From positions 1 to 35,536 of the IMG/VR virus record IMGVR_UViG_3300046004_001048: a stretch of DNA of 35,536 bases. One strand, 5' to 3'. The DNA is from a virus. Positions 6,874 to 12,493 of the stretch are shown here, one piece after another. A program made the translations under genes and the position numbers. Below the pieces are notes generated by a model that was not told where the DNA came from, did not search any database, and saw nothing but the letters and a program-made list of their open reading frames with translations. The stretch's first letter is position 1. Every line of letters starts with the position of its first letter.

Positions 6874-6964
6874 AAAAAAATCCCTTAGGTTTCGTTGTGG
6901 TGGCAACTACTCCCTAAAGGATAATAATAATTTCTTTAGCTATAATGAACCCACCAGAACATTA
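6874..6964 (-). ncRNA. Structured leader C: attenuator-like
   Basis: On the minus strand the leader holds TGGTGG, then ATCCTTTAGG (6922-6913), an inner hairpin GTTG-CCACCA-CAAC, CCTAAGGGAT (6889-6880) and seven T. ATCCTTTAGG and CCTAAGGGAT pair over 10 bp with one wobble, giving an intrinsic terminator about 20 bp ahead of the DUF6291 start codon. The exposed CCACCA loop is fully complementary to the upstream TGGTGG. This repeats the topology of leader B, in which the 5' end pairs with the terminator loop. Confidence 0.65.
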
Positions 6965-6970
6965 CAAAAG

Positions 6971-7006
6971 CAAATATACAAATAAAACTAATACATTAAC
7001 GTAGTT
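6971..7006 (-). promoter_or_regulatory. Phage promoter element, copy C (replication unit)
   Basis: On the minus strand: CTACGT, TAAT, GTATTAG, 9 nt, TATATTTG, a perfect Bacteroidetes -7 box. The start should be near 6964. It drives the DUF6291 protein, the primase-helicase and the 41-residue gene. Confidence 0.82.
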
Positions 7007-7019
7007 TTTTAAATTATTT

Positions 7020-7442
7020 TTATAAAGGTTTTCCAAAAGTTCTTATTTTAAAATTTTGGTAGTTTTTTAAGTACTCAGAATCGTAATTCATTAAGTTGTC
7101 GTGCTGCTTTAAATAGGAAATAATAGTACCGTGGTTTTTATTTAAGATGCTCCCCGTACGCTTTAAAGTATAGTTATATTCCTCTTTTAAATATTTTGAA
7201 ATAGCGAAGCGGCCTGTTACGTTTTCGCGCAATCTGGATGCGTCTAACACATCGCATTTAAAAGACTCATTAATCATTGTAATTAGTTCCGCAGGCGTTC
7301 TTGTAACGTTATAATCAACTCTGGTCGTTTTATCTATAAACTCATTTATAATACTTTCGCACACGTTTTTGATCTTCGGATCGTTTCTATGTTTTTTAAC
7401 AAAATTTGTTTTTATCTGTTCTAAAATTTCTAATGTTCTCAT
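7020..7442 (-). CDS. DnaA domain IV-like DNA-binding protein
   Basis: 140 residues. The C-terminal half (RENVTGRFAISKYLKEEY... GSILNKNHGTIISYLK) follows the DnaA C-terminal helix-turn-helix pattern, in which a R-x-x-x-x-R-x-[AI] helix is followed by a second motif resembling D-H-T-T-[VI]. No ATPase domain is present, so it may bind an origin or operator without being an initiator ATPase. It overlaps the VRR-NUC gene by 4 bp (ATGA) and is the last gene of the early operon. The ATG is at 7442. Confidence 0.7.
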   Translation of the reverse strand: MRTLEILEQIKTNFVKKHRNDPKIKNVCESIINEFIDKTTRVDYNVTRTPAELITMINESFKCDVLDASRLRENVTGRFAISKYLKEEYNYTLKRTGSILNKNHGTIISYLKQHDNLMNYDSEYLKNYQNFKIRTFGKPL

Positions 7443-7828
7443 TTGTTCTTTAAATATTTATCAATTTCTTTTATAATGTTTTCAAAATCCCACGCGAAAA
7501 AAGACTTATACCCTTTTTCATTGAGCTTTAAAATGGTTTTTTCTTGGTTAATTAAGTGATCTTTAGCGCTCGCTTTTATTTCTCCGTTGCGCTTGTACGG
7601 GTTTGCTATTTTTAACTCTATAAATAGCCCTTTAAACTCGTTATTAGGCTCTAAAATCAGTAAATCTGGGCAATGAAAATCAAACTTTTGTATCGCTTTG
7701 TTCCGGGCCTGCTGCTGAGGCGTTAATTTTAAACTCGCTATCGTATCGGATAGGTAAAAAACCTTTGGATATTTGTAATTTAAGTACTTGCAGACGGCTT
7801 TTTGTAATGAGTATTCTTCGTATTTCAT
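7439..7828 (-). CDS. VRR-NUC domain nuclease
   Basis: 129 residues. The PD-(D/E)XK core is visible as CPDLLILEP, then GLFIELK, followed by a Q/E helix NQEKTILKLNEKGYKSFFAW, which matches stand-alone VRR-NUC nucleases of phages. These are thought to cut branched DNA during replication and recombination. Its neighbours (NinB-like, ERF, SSB-like) support a recombination role. It overlaps the preceding 46-residue gene by 3 bp around its ATG at 7828. Confidence 0.82.
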   Translation of the reverse strand: MKYEEYSLQKAVCKYLNYKYPKVFYLSDTIASLKLTPQQQARNKAIQKFDFHCPDLLILEPNNEFKGLFIELKIANPYKRNGEIKASAKDHLINQEKTILKLNEKGYKSFFAWDFENIIKEIDKYLKNK

Positions 7829-7968
7829 TAAAAATTTATTTCAAATTGTTTGCATTTCATTTCGTTATCCATTTTATCACCGGTTGTTTTGCACCATTTT
7901 AATTTTTGCTTATTACTTGGGTGATTTTTCCATTCTTCAAAAGTGAAGGGATAAATAAGCGCTTTCAT
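7828..7968 (-). CDS. Small protein between NinB-like and VRR-NUC genes
   Basis: 46 residues (MKALIYPFTFEEWKNHPSNK... KMDNEMKCKQFEINF). The start overlaps the stop of the NinB-like gene (ATGA) and the stop overlaps the ATG of the VRR-NUC gene (TAATG), so all three are translationally coupled. This is strong evidence that it is real despite its length. It has two cysteines 12-14 residues apart but no zinc motif. Function unknown. Confidence 0.7.
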   Translation of the reverse strand: MKALIYPFTFEEWKNHPSNKQKLKWCKTTGDKMDNEMKCKQFEINF

Positions 7969-8399
7969 AATTTTAATAACATTTCTTGGTTTGGCTCTGG
8001 AGCATCAATTTCAAAATGTTCTAATAAATAGATTCTTATTTCTGTATGGTAAATTTCCATTTCAGTAGTTGTGTTTTCTGTTGTCGATTTTGTTGTTTGT
8101 GTAATTTCGCCCGTTTTCATATTTACACTTTCGTGAAAAACAAACTTGTTTGATAAAAATTTGTGCGCCTTGTCAATACTCCAAACTTCGCCCCATAAAT
8201 CTAAAGCGCCCTGTTGCATTAAAGGAATTAAAAGCCCCCAATAATACCTATTTTGAGGGCTTGTCCTTTTCTTTTTAGGTTTGTCAAAAGTTAAAACAAC
8301 GTCGGAATCATTAAAGGAACTAATGGCTTTTAATACTAAGTTTCTGTTCCGCTTGAATTTCCCATTAATTACCGACGTTGTTATTTCAACTTTTTTCAT
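7965..8399 (-). CDS. NinB-like recombination protein
   Basis: 144 residues from the ATG at 8399 (MKKVEITTSV). The block KKKRTSPQNRYYWGLLIPLM, followed by a W-x-x-x-x-A-H-x-F-L helix, is the hallmark of the NinB/Orf family, single-strand DNA binding proteins that act with phage recombinases in place of host RecFOR. A threonine-rich strand (TQTTKSTTENTTTEME) precedes the C-terminal helix. The frame extends only to a TTG at 8420, which would overlap the previous gene. Confidence 0.8.
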   Translation of the reverse strand: MKKVEITTSVINGKFKRNRNLVLKAISSFNDSDVVLTFDKPKKKRTSPQNRYYWGLLIPLMQQGALDLWGEVWSIDKAHKFLSNKFVFHESVNMKTGEITQTTKSTTENTTTEMEIYHTEIRIYLLEHFEIDAPEPNQEMLLKL

Positions 8400-8400
8400 T

Positions 8401-8634
8401 TTAAAATCTGTATTCTTCAATGTTTAAATATTCGTCTATTTCAACTCCATTTTCATTAAAAAATAATTGGGGTTCTCTACAAGTATACCAGTGATTTACT
8501 AAGAAATTTAATATATCATCATCAATTAAATGCAATAAACTATCGTTTTCATTTAGTAAATGTTTACGCTCGTGCTGTATAATCCAACTTAATTTTCCGT
8601 TAATTTCTTCTATTACTTCATTATTTACTTCCAT
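8401..8634 (-). CDS. Hypothetical acidic protein
   Basis: 77 residues from the ATG at 8634, helical and acidic (LNENDSLLHLIDDDILNFL). Its stop lies one base before the NinB-like start. It is part of the early recombination operon; no family recognised. Confidence 0.6.
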   Translation of the reverse strand: MEVNNEVIEEINGKLSWIIQHERKHLLNENDSLLHLIDDDILNFLVNHWYTCREPQLFFNENGVEIDEYLNIEEYRF

Positions 8635-8704
8635 AATTTTAGTTTTTTAAACCCCTAATTAAAGGGGTGTTAAATCAAATGTTTTAATTAATAGTTCTAA
8701 GTTT

Positions 8705-9058
8705 CTAAAAGGGCAAATCGTCTACTTCCTCATCAATCTTAAAAACTCTGGCCGGGTGAACTTCCGCAACCGGAGCGACACCGTCTTTCAACTCATTAAT
8801 TACCCACCCTTGCAAAGTGTTAAAAACTACGATTTCGCCGTGTTTGTTTTCCCATTCGCGCCCTCTTAAATTGATACCTATTTTTACGTTATCACCTACG
8901 CTAAAATTGTTTAGTAAATCGCATTTATCCTGCACAAACTGAATCCCTAAAACTTGCGGGTATTGCTCGTCTGTAGTTAAAGACATTTCGCGTTTTACAA
9001 ATTTTTCGCTCACTTGTACAGGAGCGCCAATCGTTTTAATTTTTCCAAATACTTCCAT
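8705..9058 (-). CDS. SSB-like OB-fold protein (DUF3127-like)
   Basis: 117 residues. Beta-rich body (FGKIKTIGAPVQVSEKFVKREMSL, VKIGINLRGREW) ending in an acidic tail VDDLPF, the tip by which SSB proteins recruit replication and repair partners. The pattern matches the DUF3127 OB-fold group, which replaces SSB in many Bacteroidetes phages. It is placed directly beside ERF and NinB-like genes. It probably coats single-stranded phage DNA during replication and annealing. Confidence 0.78.
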   Translation of the reverse strand: MEVFGKIKTIGAPVQVSEKFVKREMSLTTDEQYPQVLGIQFVQDKCDLLNNFSVGDNVKIGINLRGREWENKHGEIVVFNTLQGWVINELKDGVAPVAEVHPARVFKIDEEVDDLPF

Positions 9059-9072
9059 TGTTTAATTTTTAT

Positions 9073-9525
9073 TTATTTAATTATTATACTTGATTTTCTC
9101 GGAGTTGTTGACACTTTCGGAACTTGCACGCCGTTTTCATCGTAAAACTCTTGATCGCTTTTTAAAGCCACTTTTAAAAGGCTTTCCCGGTGCGCTAATT
9201 GGCTTTTTAATTCTAACCATACAATGTCATCGGAATAATTAGCGGTGTCGCCTCCGTTTACATAATTGAACTCAAGCCCCATTATCATTTTCTTTTCGTA
9301 GATTTCTAAACGTTTTCTAAATTCGCTGTCCGCTGAATCTAAAGTCCATTTCATACGGCAAACATTTGCCATAGCTCTTTCTGGCTCAACTTCGCCATTT
9401 TCATAAACACTATTTACCAATTGAATACCGGCTTGTATTGCCTCTTTTTTGGTAAATGTTGGATCGTACATTCGGACAATCTCGTCCGCCCTTAGCTGTA
9501 AAAACATTTCAGATGTTGCCCCCAT
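9073..9525 (-). CDS. Hypothetical protein coupled to the ERF gene
   Basis: 150 residues, mainly helical, with a basic C-terminus (TTPRKSSIIIK). The ATG at 9525 shares a base with the ERF stop (TAATG), so the two are translationally coupled. Its place next to a single-strand annealing protein suggests an accessory recombination factor, in the position that Gp157-type proteins hold in other phages, but I see no sequence match to that family. Confidence 0.65.
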   Translation of the reverse strand: MGATSEMFLQLRADEIVRMYDPTFTKKEAIQAGIQLVNSVYENGEVEPERAMANVCRMKWTLDSADSEFRKRLEIYEKKMIMGLEFNYVNGGDTANYSDDIVWLELKSQLAHRESLLKVALKSDQEFYDENGVQVPKVSTTPRKSSIIIK

Positions 9526-10055
9526 TATGCGGCTGTTTTAGGTGTTAGTTTTTCTTTTAATTCGTTTTTTAAATCATTTGTTTCTACTTTTTCGGCAGCT
9601 GAAAATGAATTATAAATAGTTGCTAATTCGTTAACTGTTTTAGCCTCATTTAATTTATAAGATAAGGTCTTAAAATTTACCGGGGCGCTTGCTTTGTTGC
9701 CGTCGTCATCGTCAGCTCCAACGCATACAAAAGATTGTAGGCCATATCTACGGGCGTAAGTAATTCCGCTCCCTTGCGCTTGTGCGTCATTTTGCTTGTT
9801 GTAAATGATTTCAGTAAAACTTTCCATCATTTCCCCAGATTCGTGTAAAAGGATCGTGACAATAAAGTTTTTACCTTCTATATGTTTCATCGGTTGTAAT
9901 ACACTTATTCCGTTTGCATTAAGTACCGGAATAACAGCCTCTCTAATAGCGTTTAAATCCGCGTATTTCGATTTAAAAAAAGGGTTTGTATTTCCTTTTG
10001 TCGCGTTACTCATTTCGCCTTGGGCTTTCACCAAAGCTGTAGCTATATTTTTCAT
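9525..10055 (-). CDS. erf: ERF family single-strand annealing protein
   Basis: 176 residues. The N-terminal ERF domain is clear: NPFFKSKYADLNAIREAV, then GSGITYARRYGLQSFVCVGADDDDGN. ERF proteins anneal complementary single strands and circularise or recombine phage DNA. A helical C-terminal tail (about residues 130-176) follows. The genome may depend on it to circularise terminally redundant DNA. The ATG is at 10055. Confidence 0.93.
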   Translation of the reverse strand: MKNIATALVKAQGEMSNATKGNTNPFFKSKYADLNAIREAVIPVLNANGISVLQPMKHIEGKNFIVTILLHESGEMMESFTEIIYNKQNDAQAQGSGITYARRYGLQSFVCVGADDDDGNKASAPVNFKTLSYKLNEAKTVNELATIYNSFSAAEKVETNDLKNELKEKLTPKTAA

Positions 10056-10070
10056 TTTATTAGTTTTTGT

Positions 10071-10268
10071 TTAATTAATAATTTTATTAAAAGCGGCGGC
10101 CATTTGGTCGTTATCGCTTATGTAAATATTGTTGCATCTTAAAAGCCATTGATAAAATAATTGTTTGTTGTTTGTTGGTTTTACCGTTGCTTCAATTTGG
10201 TTGTTAATTCCATCCCTATTAACAAGGCCGGATAAATCTTTTTTGAAATTGGAATAGTAACAGTCCAT
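10071..10268 (-). CDS. Hypothetical small protein
   Basis: 65 residues starting MDCYYSNFKKDLSGLVNR at the ATG at 10268, which overlaps the stop of the previous gene by one base (TAATG). The frame is open for 24 more codons upstream but these lie inside the neighbouring gene. The end LFYQWLLRCNNIYISDNDQMAAAFNKI looks helical. Not recognised. Confidence 0.6.
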   Translation of the reverse strand: MDCYYSNFKKDLSGLVNRDGINNQIEATVKPTNNKQLFYQWLLRCNNIYISDNDQMAAAFNKIIN

Positions 10269-10450
10269 TACAAAGAGGTTAAAGCATCTAATAATAATCG
10301 GTATGTTTTTGTTTTTCCGATATGATAGTTTAGATTCCATTCAGCATCCTTTACCATTTTTTGTAACATTTCTGTTTTTTCAATTTCGCTATCAATAAAG
10401 CCTAATGTTGCACCTACTTCAATTTCTGGGTAATAAGTTTCTGTTTTCAT
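10268..10450 (-). CDS. Hypothetical small protein
   Basis: 60 residues from the ATG at 10450, helical with mixed charge (EIEKTEMLQKMVKDAEWNLNYHIGKTKTYRLLLDALTSL). Possible short coiled coil. Coupled to the next gene by a one-base TAATG overlap. Unknown function. Confidence 0.6.
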   Translation of the reverse strand: MKTETYYPEIEVGATLGFIDSEIEKTEMLQKMVKDAEWNLNYHIGKTKTYRLLLDALTSL

Positions 10451-10455
10451 AATGT

Positions 10456-10578
10456 TTAGTTTTTAATGGTTATTTTAGTATCAAAAATTTTGTTATAATT
10501 AATCACTTTTACTTTTATGCGCCCTTCGCTACTTAGGCAGGGCGCTTTACCTCCGATTGTGATTTTAGTTAGTTCCAT
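10456..10578 (-). CDS. Hypothetical small basic protein
   Basis: 40 residues (MELTKITIGGKAPCLSSEGRIKVKVIN... TKITIKN), ATG at 10578, one base after the stop of the 102-residue gene. Strand-rich and basic. The tight packing on both sides (1 bp and 5 bp gaps) supports it as a true gene. Confidence 0.55.
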   Translation of the reverse strand: MELTKITIGGKAPCLSSEGRIKVKVINYNKIFDTKITIKN

Positions 10579-10579
10579 T

Positions 10580-10888
10580 TTAGTAGTTGATTGCGTTTAA
10601 GATTTCTTCGTCCGCGAACTCATCTTCATAATCAATACTATTTTCGTCGATGACAGAAAAATTTAAAACTTCTAAGCTGTCAAAATCATACTCATCAATA
10701 GCTGTAAATTTTACGTTTTCTGCAAGCTCAATTACAATGTTGAAATTTTTGGTTTCAATTTCTTTTTCGAAAATTGCGGAGGCGTTTCTATCTCCTTCAA
10801 AAATTTGCTCAAACTCAAGGTCTATTTTTTTAATAGCCATTAAAACTTCCTGTTTTAACTTTGCTGATAATTTTGTTTTCGTTTCCAT
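10580..10888 (-). CDS. Hypothetical acidic protein with its own operator
   Basis: 102 residues from the ATG at 10888. Basic helical N-terminus, strongly acidic C-terminal half (VIDENSIDYEDEFADEEILNAINY), a DNA-mimic-like charge pattern. A TACATTTG -7 box and a repressor-type operator lie 20-36 bp upstream, so it is the first gene of a separately controlled early transcript. An anti-host function, such as inhibition of a nuclease, is possible but unsupported. Confidence 0.65.
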   Translation of the reverse strand: METKTKLSAKLKQEVLMAIKKIDLEFEQIFEGDRNASAIFEKEIETKNFNIVIELAENVKFTAIDEYDFDSLEVLNFSVIDENSIDYEDEFADEEILNAINY

Positions 10889-10907
10889 ATTTTTTTGTTA
10901 TGTCGTT

Positions 10908-10924
10908 TTGTTCTAACAAATGTA
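10908..10924 (-). promoter_or_regulatory. Early promoter -7 box overlapped by a repressor-type operator
   Basis: On the minus strand TACATTTG (10924-10917) is a perfect -7 box. It runs straight into TTGTTAGAACAA (10919-10908), a near-perfect dyad sharing the TTG of the box. The same overlap in the same phase occurs at 11433-11449, so one regulator probably controls both promoters. Confidence 0.65.
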
Positions 10925-10975
10925 ATGAACTTTATTCGAACTAAAAAACTTTTTACGAACTTTCTTATAACTTTT

Positions 10976-11155
10976 TTAATAAATTTTTTTCATGGCCTGC
11001 ATTGATAATAATTTAGTGAGGTCTAACTCGACCGCACTATTTATCTGTTTACGTGTGTATTTATTGGCGTTAATCGTTTTATCTGAGTGATCCATAACAA
11101 CGCCCCGTTTAGAAAGTAAAAGGTTTAAAATCAATGTTTCTTCTTTGGTTATCAT
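10976..11155 (-). CDS. Hypothetical small protein
   Basis: 59 residues (MITKEETLILNLLLSKRGVVMDHSDKTINANKYTRKQINSAVELDLTKLL...). The second half (N-K-Y-T-R-K-Q-I-N-S-A-V) looks like a short helical DNA-binding or regulatory element. It lies 11 bp downstream of the Cro-like gene and fills what would otherwise be a 278-bp gap. Confidence 0.6.
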   Translation of the reverse strand: MITKEETLILNLLLSKRGVVMDHSDKTINANKYTRKQINSAVELDLTKLLSMQAMKKIY

Positions 11156-11166
11156 TTAGTTATAGT

Positions 11167-11397
11167 TTAGTTTTTTAAAGAAACGTCTTTAATCTTGTTT
11201 TCGAATATGTCTTTATACGATAATTTCAATTCTTTTTTTATGATTTTTATCACTAAAATATTTCCTACTTTATTTTGCGATTTTCTGTCTGCCCACCTGT
11301 AAACATTGACTTCTCGCGTGTTAAATTTGTCAGCAATCAATTTTCTTAAATCATAATTTTGTCGGAGTACTGTAAATATTTCGTCTTTTATTATCAT
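11167..11397 (-). CDS. Cro-like helix-turn-helix regulator
   Basis: 76 residues starting MIIKDEIFTVLRQNYDLRKL. The segment RKLIADKFNTREVNVYRWADRK fits a small helix-turn-helix. It is the first gene leftward from the divergent control region, the classical position of Cro. An ATG at 11457 would add 20 residues but lies upstream of the predicted transcription start at the TATATTTG box (11449-11442), so I use 11397. Confidence 0.65.
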   Translation of the reverse strand: MIIKDEIFTVLRQNYDLRKLIADKFNTREVNVYRWADRKSQNKVGNILVIKIIKKELKLSYKDIFENKIKDVSLKN

Positions 11398-11419
11398 TGT
11401 ATTTGTTTTTAGATTAATT

Positions 11420-11449
11420 TTGTTATAACAATTTGTTAGCGCAAATATA
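11420..11449 (-). promoter_or_regulatory. Leftward early promoter with two operators
   Basis: TATATTTG on the minus strand (11449-11442) is a perfect -7 box for the early operon. Operator 1, TTGTTATAACAA (11420-11431), is a perfect 12-bp palindrome. Operator 2, TTGTTAGCGCAA (11433-11444), shares the half-site TTGTTA...CAA and overlaps the -7 box. Their centres are 13 bp apart, about one helical turn. Binding of the divergent XRE repressor here would shut down lytic genes. Confidence 0.65.
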
Positions 11450-11502
11450 AATAACATTATTTGTTTAAAAAAACTTTTAACTAACTTATTTATAACTTAA
11501 AG

Positions 11503-11850
11503 ATGAAAACGGATATAAATAACGAGATTTTAATTAAAGCTGTTAAAAAATTACAGCTAAGATTTCCGGTTGCTGAAATTGAACGAGCCACCGGATACGG
11601 AAAAGGAAGTATCAGTAATTTTTTAAACAGCCAAAAGCCTGTTTCTGATAAATTTTTAGAAACATTCAGTAAAGCCTTTAATATTGATCTACGCGAGTTT
11701 GGTTATACAAAGGGATTAGAGCGTGTTAGTGAGCTAATCCCAGAGCATAAGGATAATGAAGGCCTAAAGGATAAATTAATCCAAAATTTGGAGCGCTACG
11801 TGCGCCGTTTAGAAGATGATATTGATAGAATGAGGAACGATAAGCAATAA
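11503..11850 (+). CDS. XRE-family repressor (CI-like role)
   Basis: 115 residues. Residues 21-62 (FPVAEIERATGYGKGSISNFLNSQKPVSDKFLETFSKAF) form an XRE helix-turn-helix. The C-terminus (LKDKLIQNLERYVRRLEDDIDRMRND) is a likely dimerising coiled coil. There is no peptidase domain, so RecA-driven self-cleavage is not expected and induction must work another way. It is divergent from the Cro-like gene across a 105-bp control region containing the palindromic operators. Confidence 0.78.
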   Translation: MKTDINNEILIKAVKKLQLRFPVAEIERATGYGKGSISNFLNSQKPVSDKFLETFSKAFNIDLREFGYTKGLERVSELIPEHKDNEGLKDKLIQNLERYVRRLEDDIDRMRNDKQ

Positions 11851-11946
11851 TTCCAAAAATAATAAAATTTTTTTACTGATAATAATATTGAAAGTTTAAG
11901 AATCTTTAATAATAATGAGGTAATTTTTATAAAATGCATAGCTGTT

Positions 11947-11954
11947 TAATTTTG
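11947..11954 (+). promoter_or_regulatory. Candidate -7 box for the second XRE gene
   Basis: TAATTTTG fits TANNTTTG and stands 75 bp ahead of the ATG at 12029. No clear -33 TTTG at the usual distance is visible. The presumed leader contains an unbroken run of 14 A (11980-11993). Confidence 0.4.
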
Positions 11955-12028
11955 ATATAAAGCTACCGCTTAATTTTAGAAAAAAAAAAAAAATAGAACT
12001 GTTTTATAACCTTAATAAACAAACGGGT

Positions 12029-12346
12029 ATGGAAACTAAACAAATGGAAACAATAAGCGATTTAGATGCAAAAATGTTACAACTTTTTGAAGAACTAAAG
12101 AAAAGAGGCGTTTTAAAATATAAACGTGCTTTTTGCGCCGCAATGGGATTGCCTGAGCAAAACATAAATAACATCATAAACGGTAAAAACCATTTTAACC
12201 TGATACACGTTTTTAATATTTGTCGTTTTTACGGAATTAATGCCAATTGGATATTCGAAACTGAGGATAATTTGTTTATCTCAAAACCGTATAAAAAAAC
12301 CGTTACACAAATGTTACACAAAACAGGTGAAAAACAAGAAATTTGA
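12029..12346 (+). CDS. XRE-type helix-turn-helix protein next to attP
   Basis: 105 residues. The segment FCAAMGLPEQNINNIINGKNHFNLIHVFNICRFYGINANWIF has the flavobacterial XRE pattern with its Y-G-I-N-x-N-W-[IL] end. It lies between the repressor and the integrase, the position of an excisionase or an integration control protein. One integrase arm-type repeat (12301-12322) is inside its 3' coding end, so its translation and site occupancy may interfere with each other. Confidence 0.68.
   Translation: METKQMETISDLDAKMLQLFEELKKRGVLKYKRAFCAAMGLPEQNINNIINGKNHFNLIHVFNICRFYGINANWIFETEDNLFISKPYKKTVTQMLHKTGEKQEI
12301..12322 (+). other. Putative integrase arm site, left (P arm)
   Basis: Two direct copies of TTACACAAA spaced 11 bp apart, preceded by CG. 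The same block recurs at 12472-12493 with 21 of 22 bases identical. The pair brackets the attP core at 77 bp and 52 bp, matching the layout of lambda-type arm sites. Confidence 0.6.
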
Positions 12347-12398
12347 AAAACACAAACCCGCGTAAACACTGGGATTAACTTTTTAAAAATGGACTCCC

Positions 12399-12420
12399 TC
12401 GAATCCCTCTTTCTCCGCAC
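12399..12420 (+). other. attP: attP core: 3' end of a tRNA-Ser gene
   Basis: The sequence TCGAATCCCTCTTTCTCCG followed by CAC is the T-loop, the 3' side of the T-stem, the acceptor strand and the discriminator G of a tRNA. G at position 73 points to serine. No other part of a tRNA is present, so this is an integration core and not a tRNA gene. It stands 73 bp upstream of the integrase, as is usual. Confidence 0.8.
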
Positions 12421-12423
12421 ATT

Positions 12424-12465
12424 TTCGGGAAGCCTAATAAACAAATGGCTTCCCGAATTTTTTTT
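12424..12465 (+). terminator. Intrinsic terminator just after the attP core
   Basis: A perfect 11-bp stem TTCGGGAAGCC / GGCTTCCCGAA with a 12-nt loop and eight T. It ends the transcript of the XRE gene. After integration the host tRNA-Ser would be rebuilt up to the core and then read directly into this hairpin, giving it a new terminator and shielding the integrase gene. Confidence 0.88.
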
Positions 12466-12471
12466 AAATAG

Positions 12472-12493
12472 CGTTACACAAATCTTACACAAA
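12472..12493 (+). other. Putative integrase arm site, right (P' arm), overlapping the int start
   Basis: The second copy of the double TTACACAAA block. Its last base is the first base of the integrase ATG, so bound integrase could repress its own synthesis. Confidence 0.6.

Noticed and set aside
11980-11993. A run of 14 A as a slippery or regulatory signal
   Set aside because: It lies in an untranslated AT-rich leader, with no frame to shift and no paired structure, so it is noted only as a possible sequencing or slippage hotspot.
12391-12425. A tRNA gene, because T-loop and acceptor-like sequence is present
   Set aside because: Only the 3' end of a tRNA exists here. There is no D-arm, anticodon arm or 5' acceptor strand upstream. 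It is an attP core.
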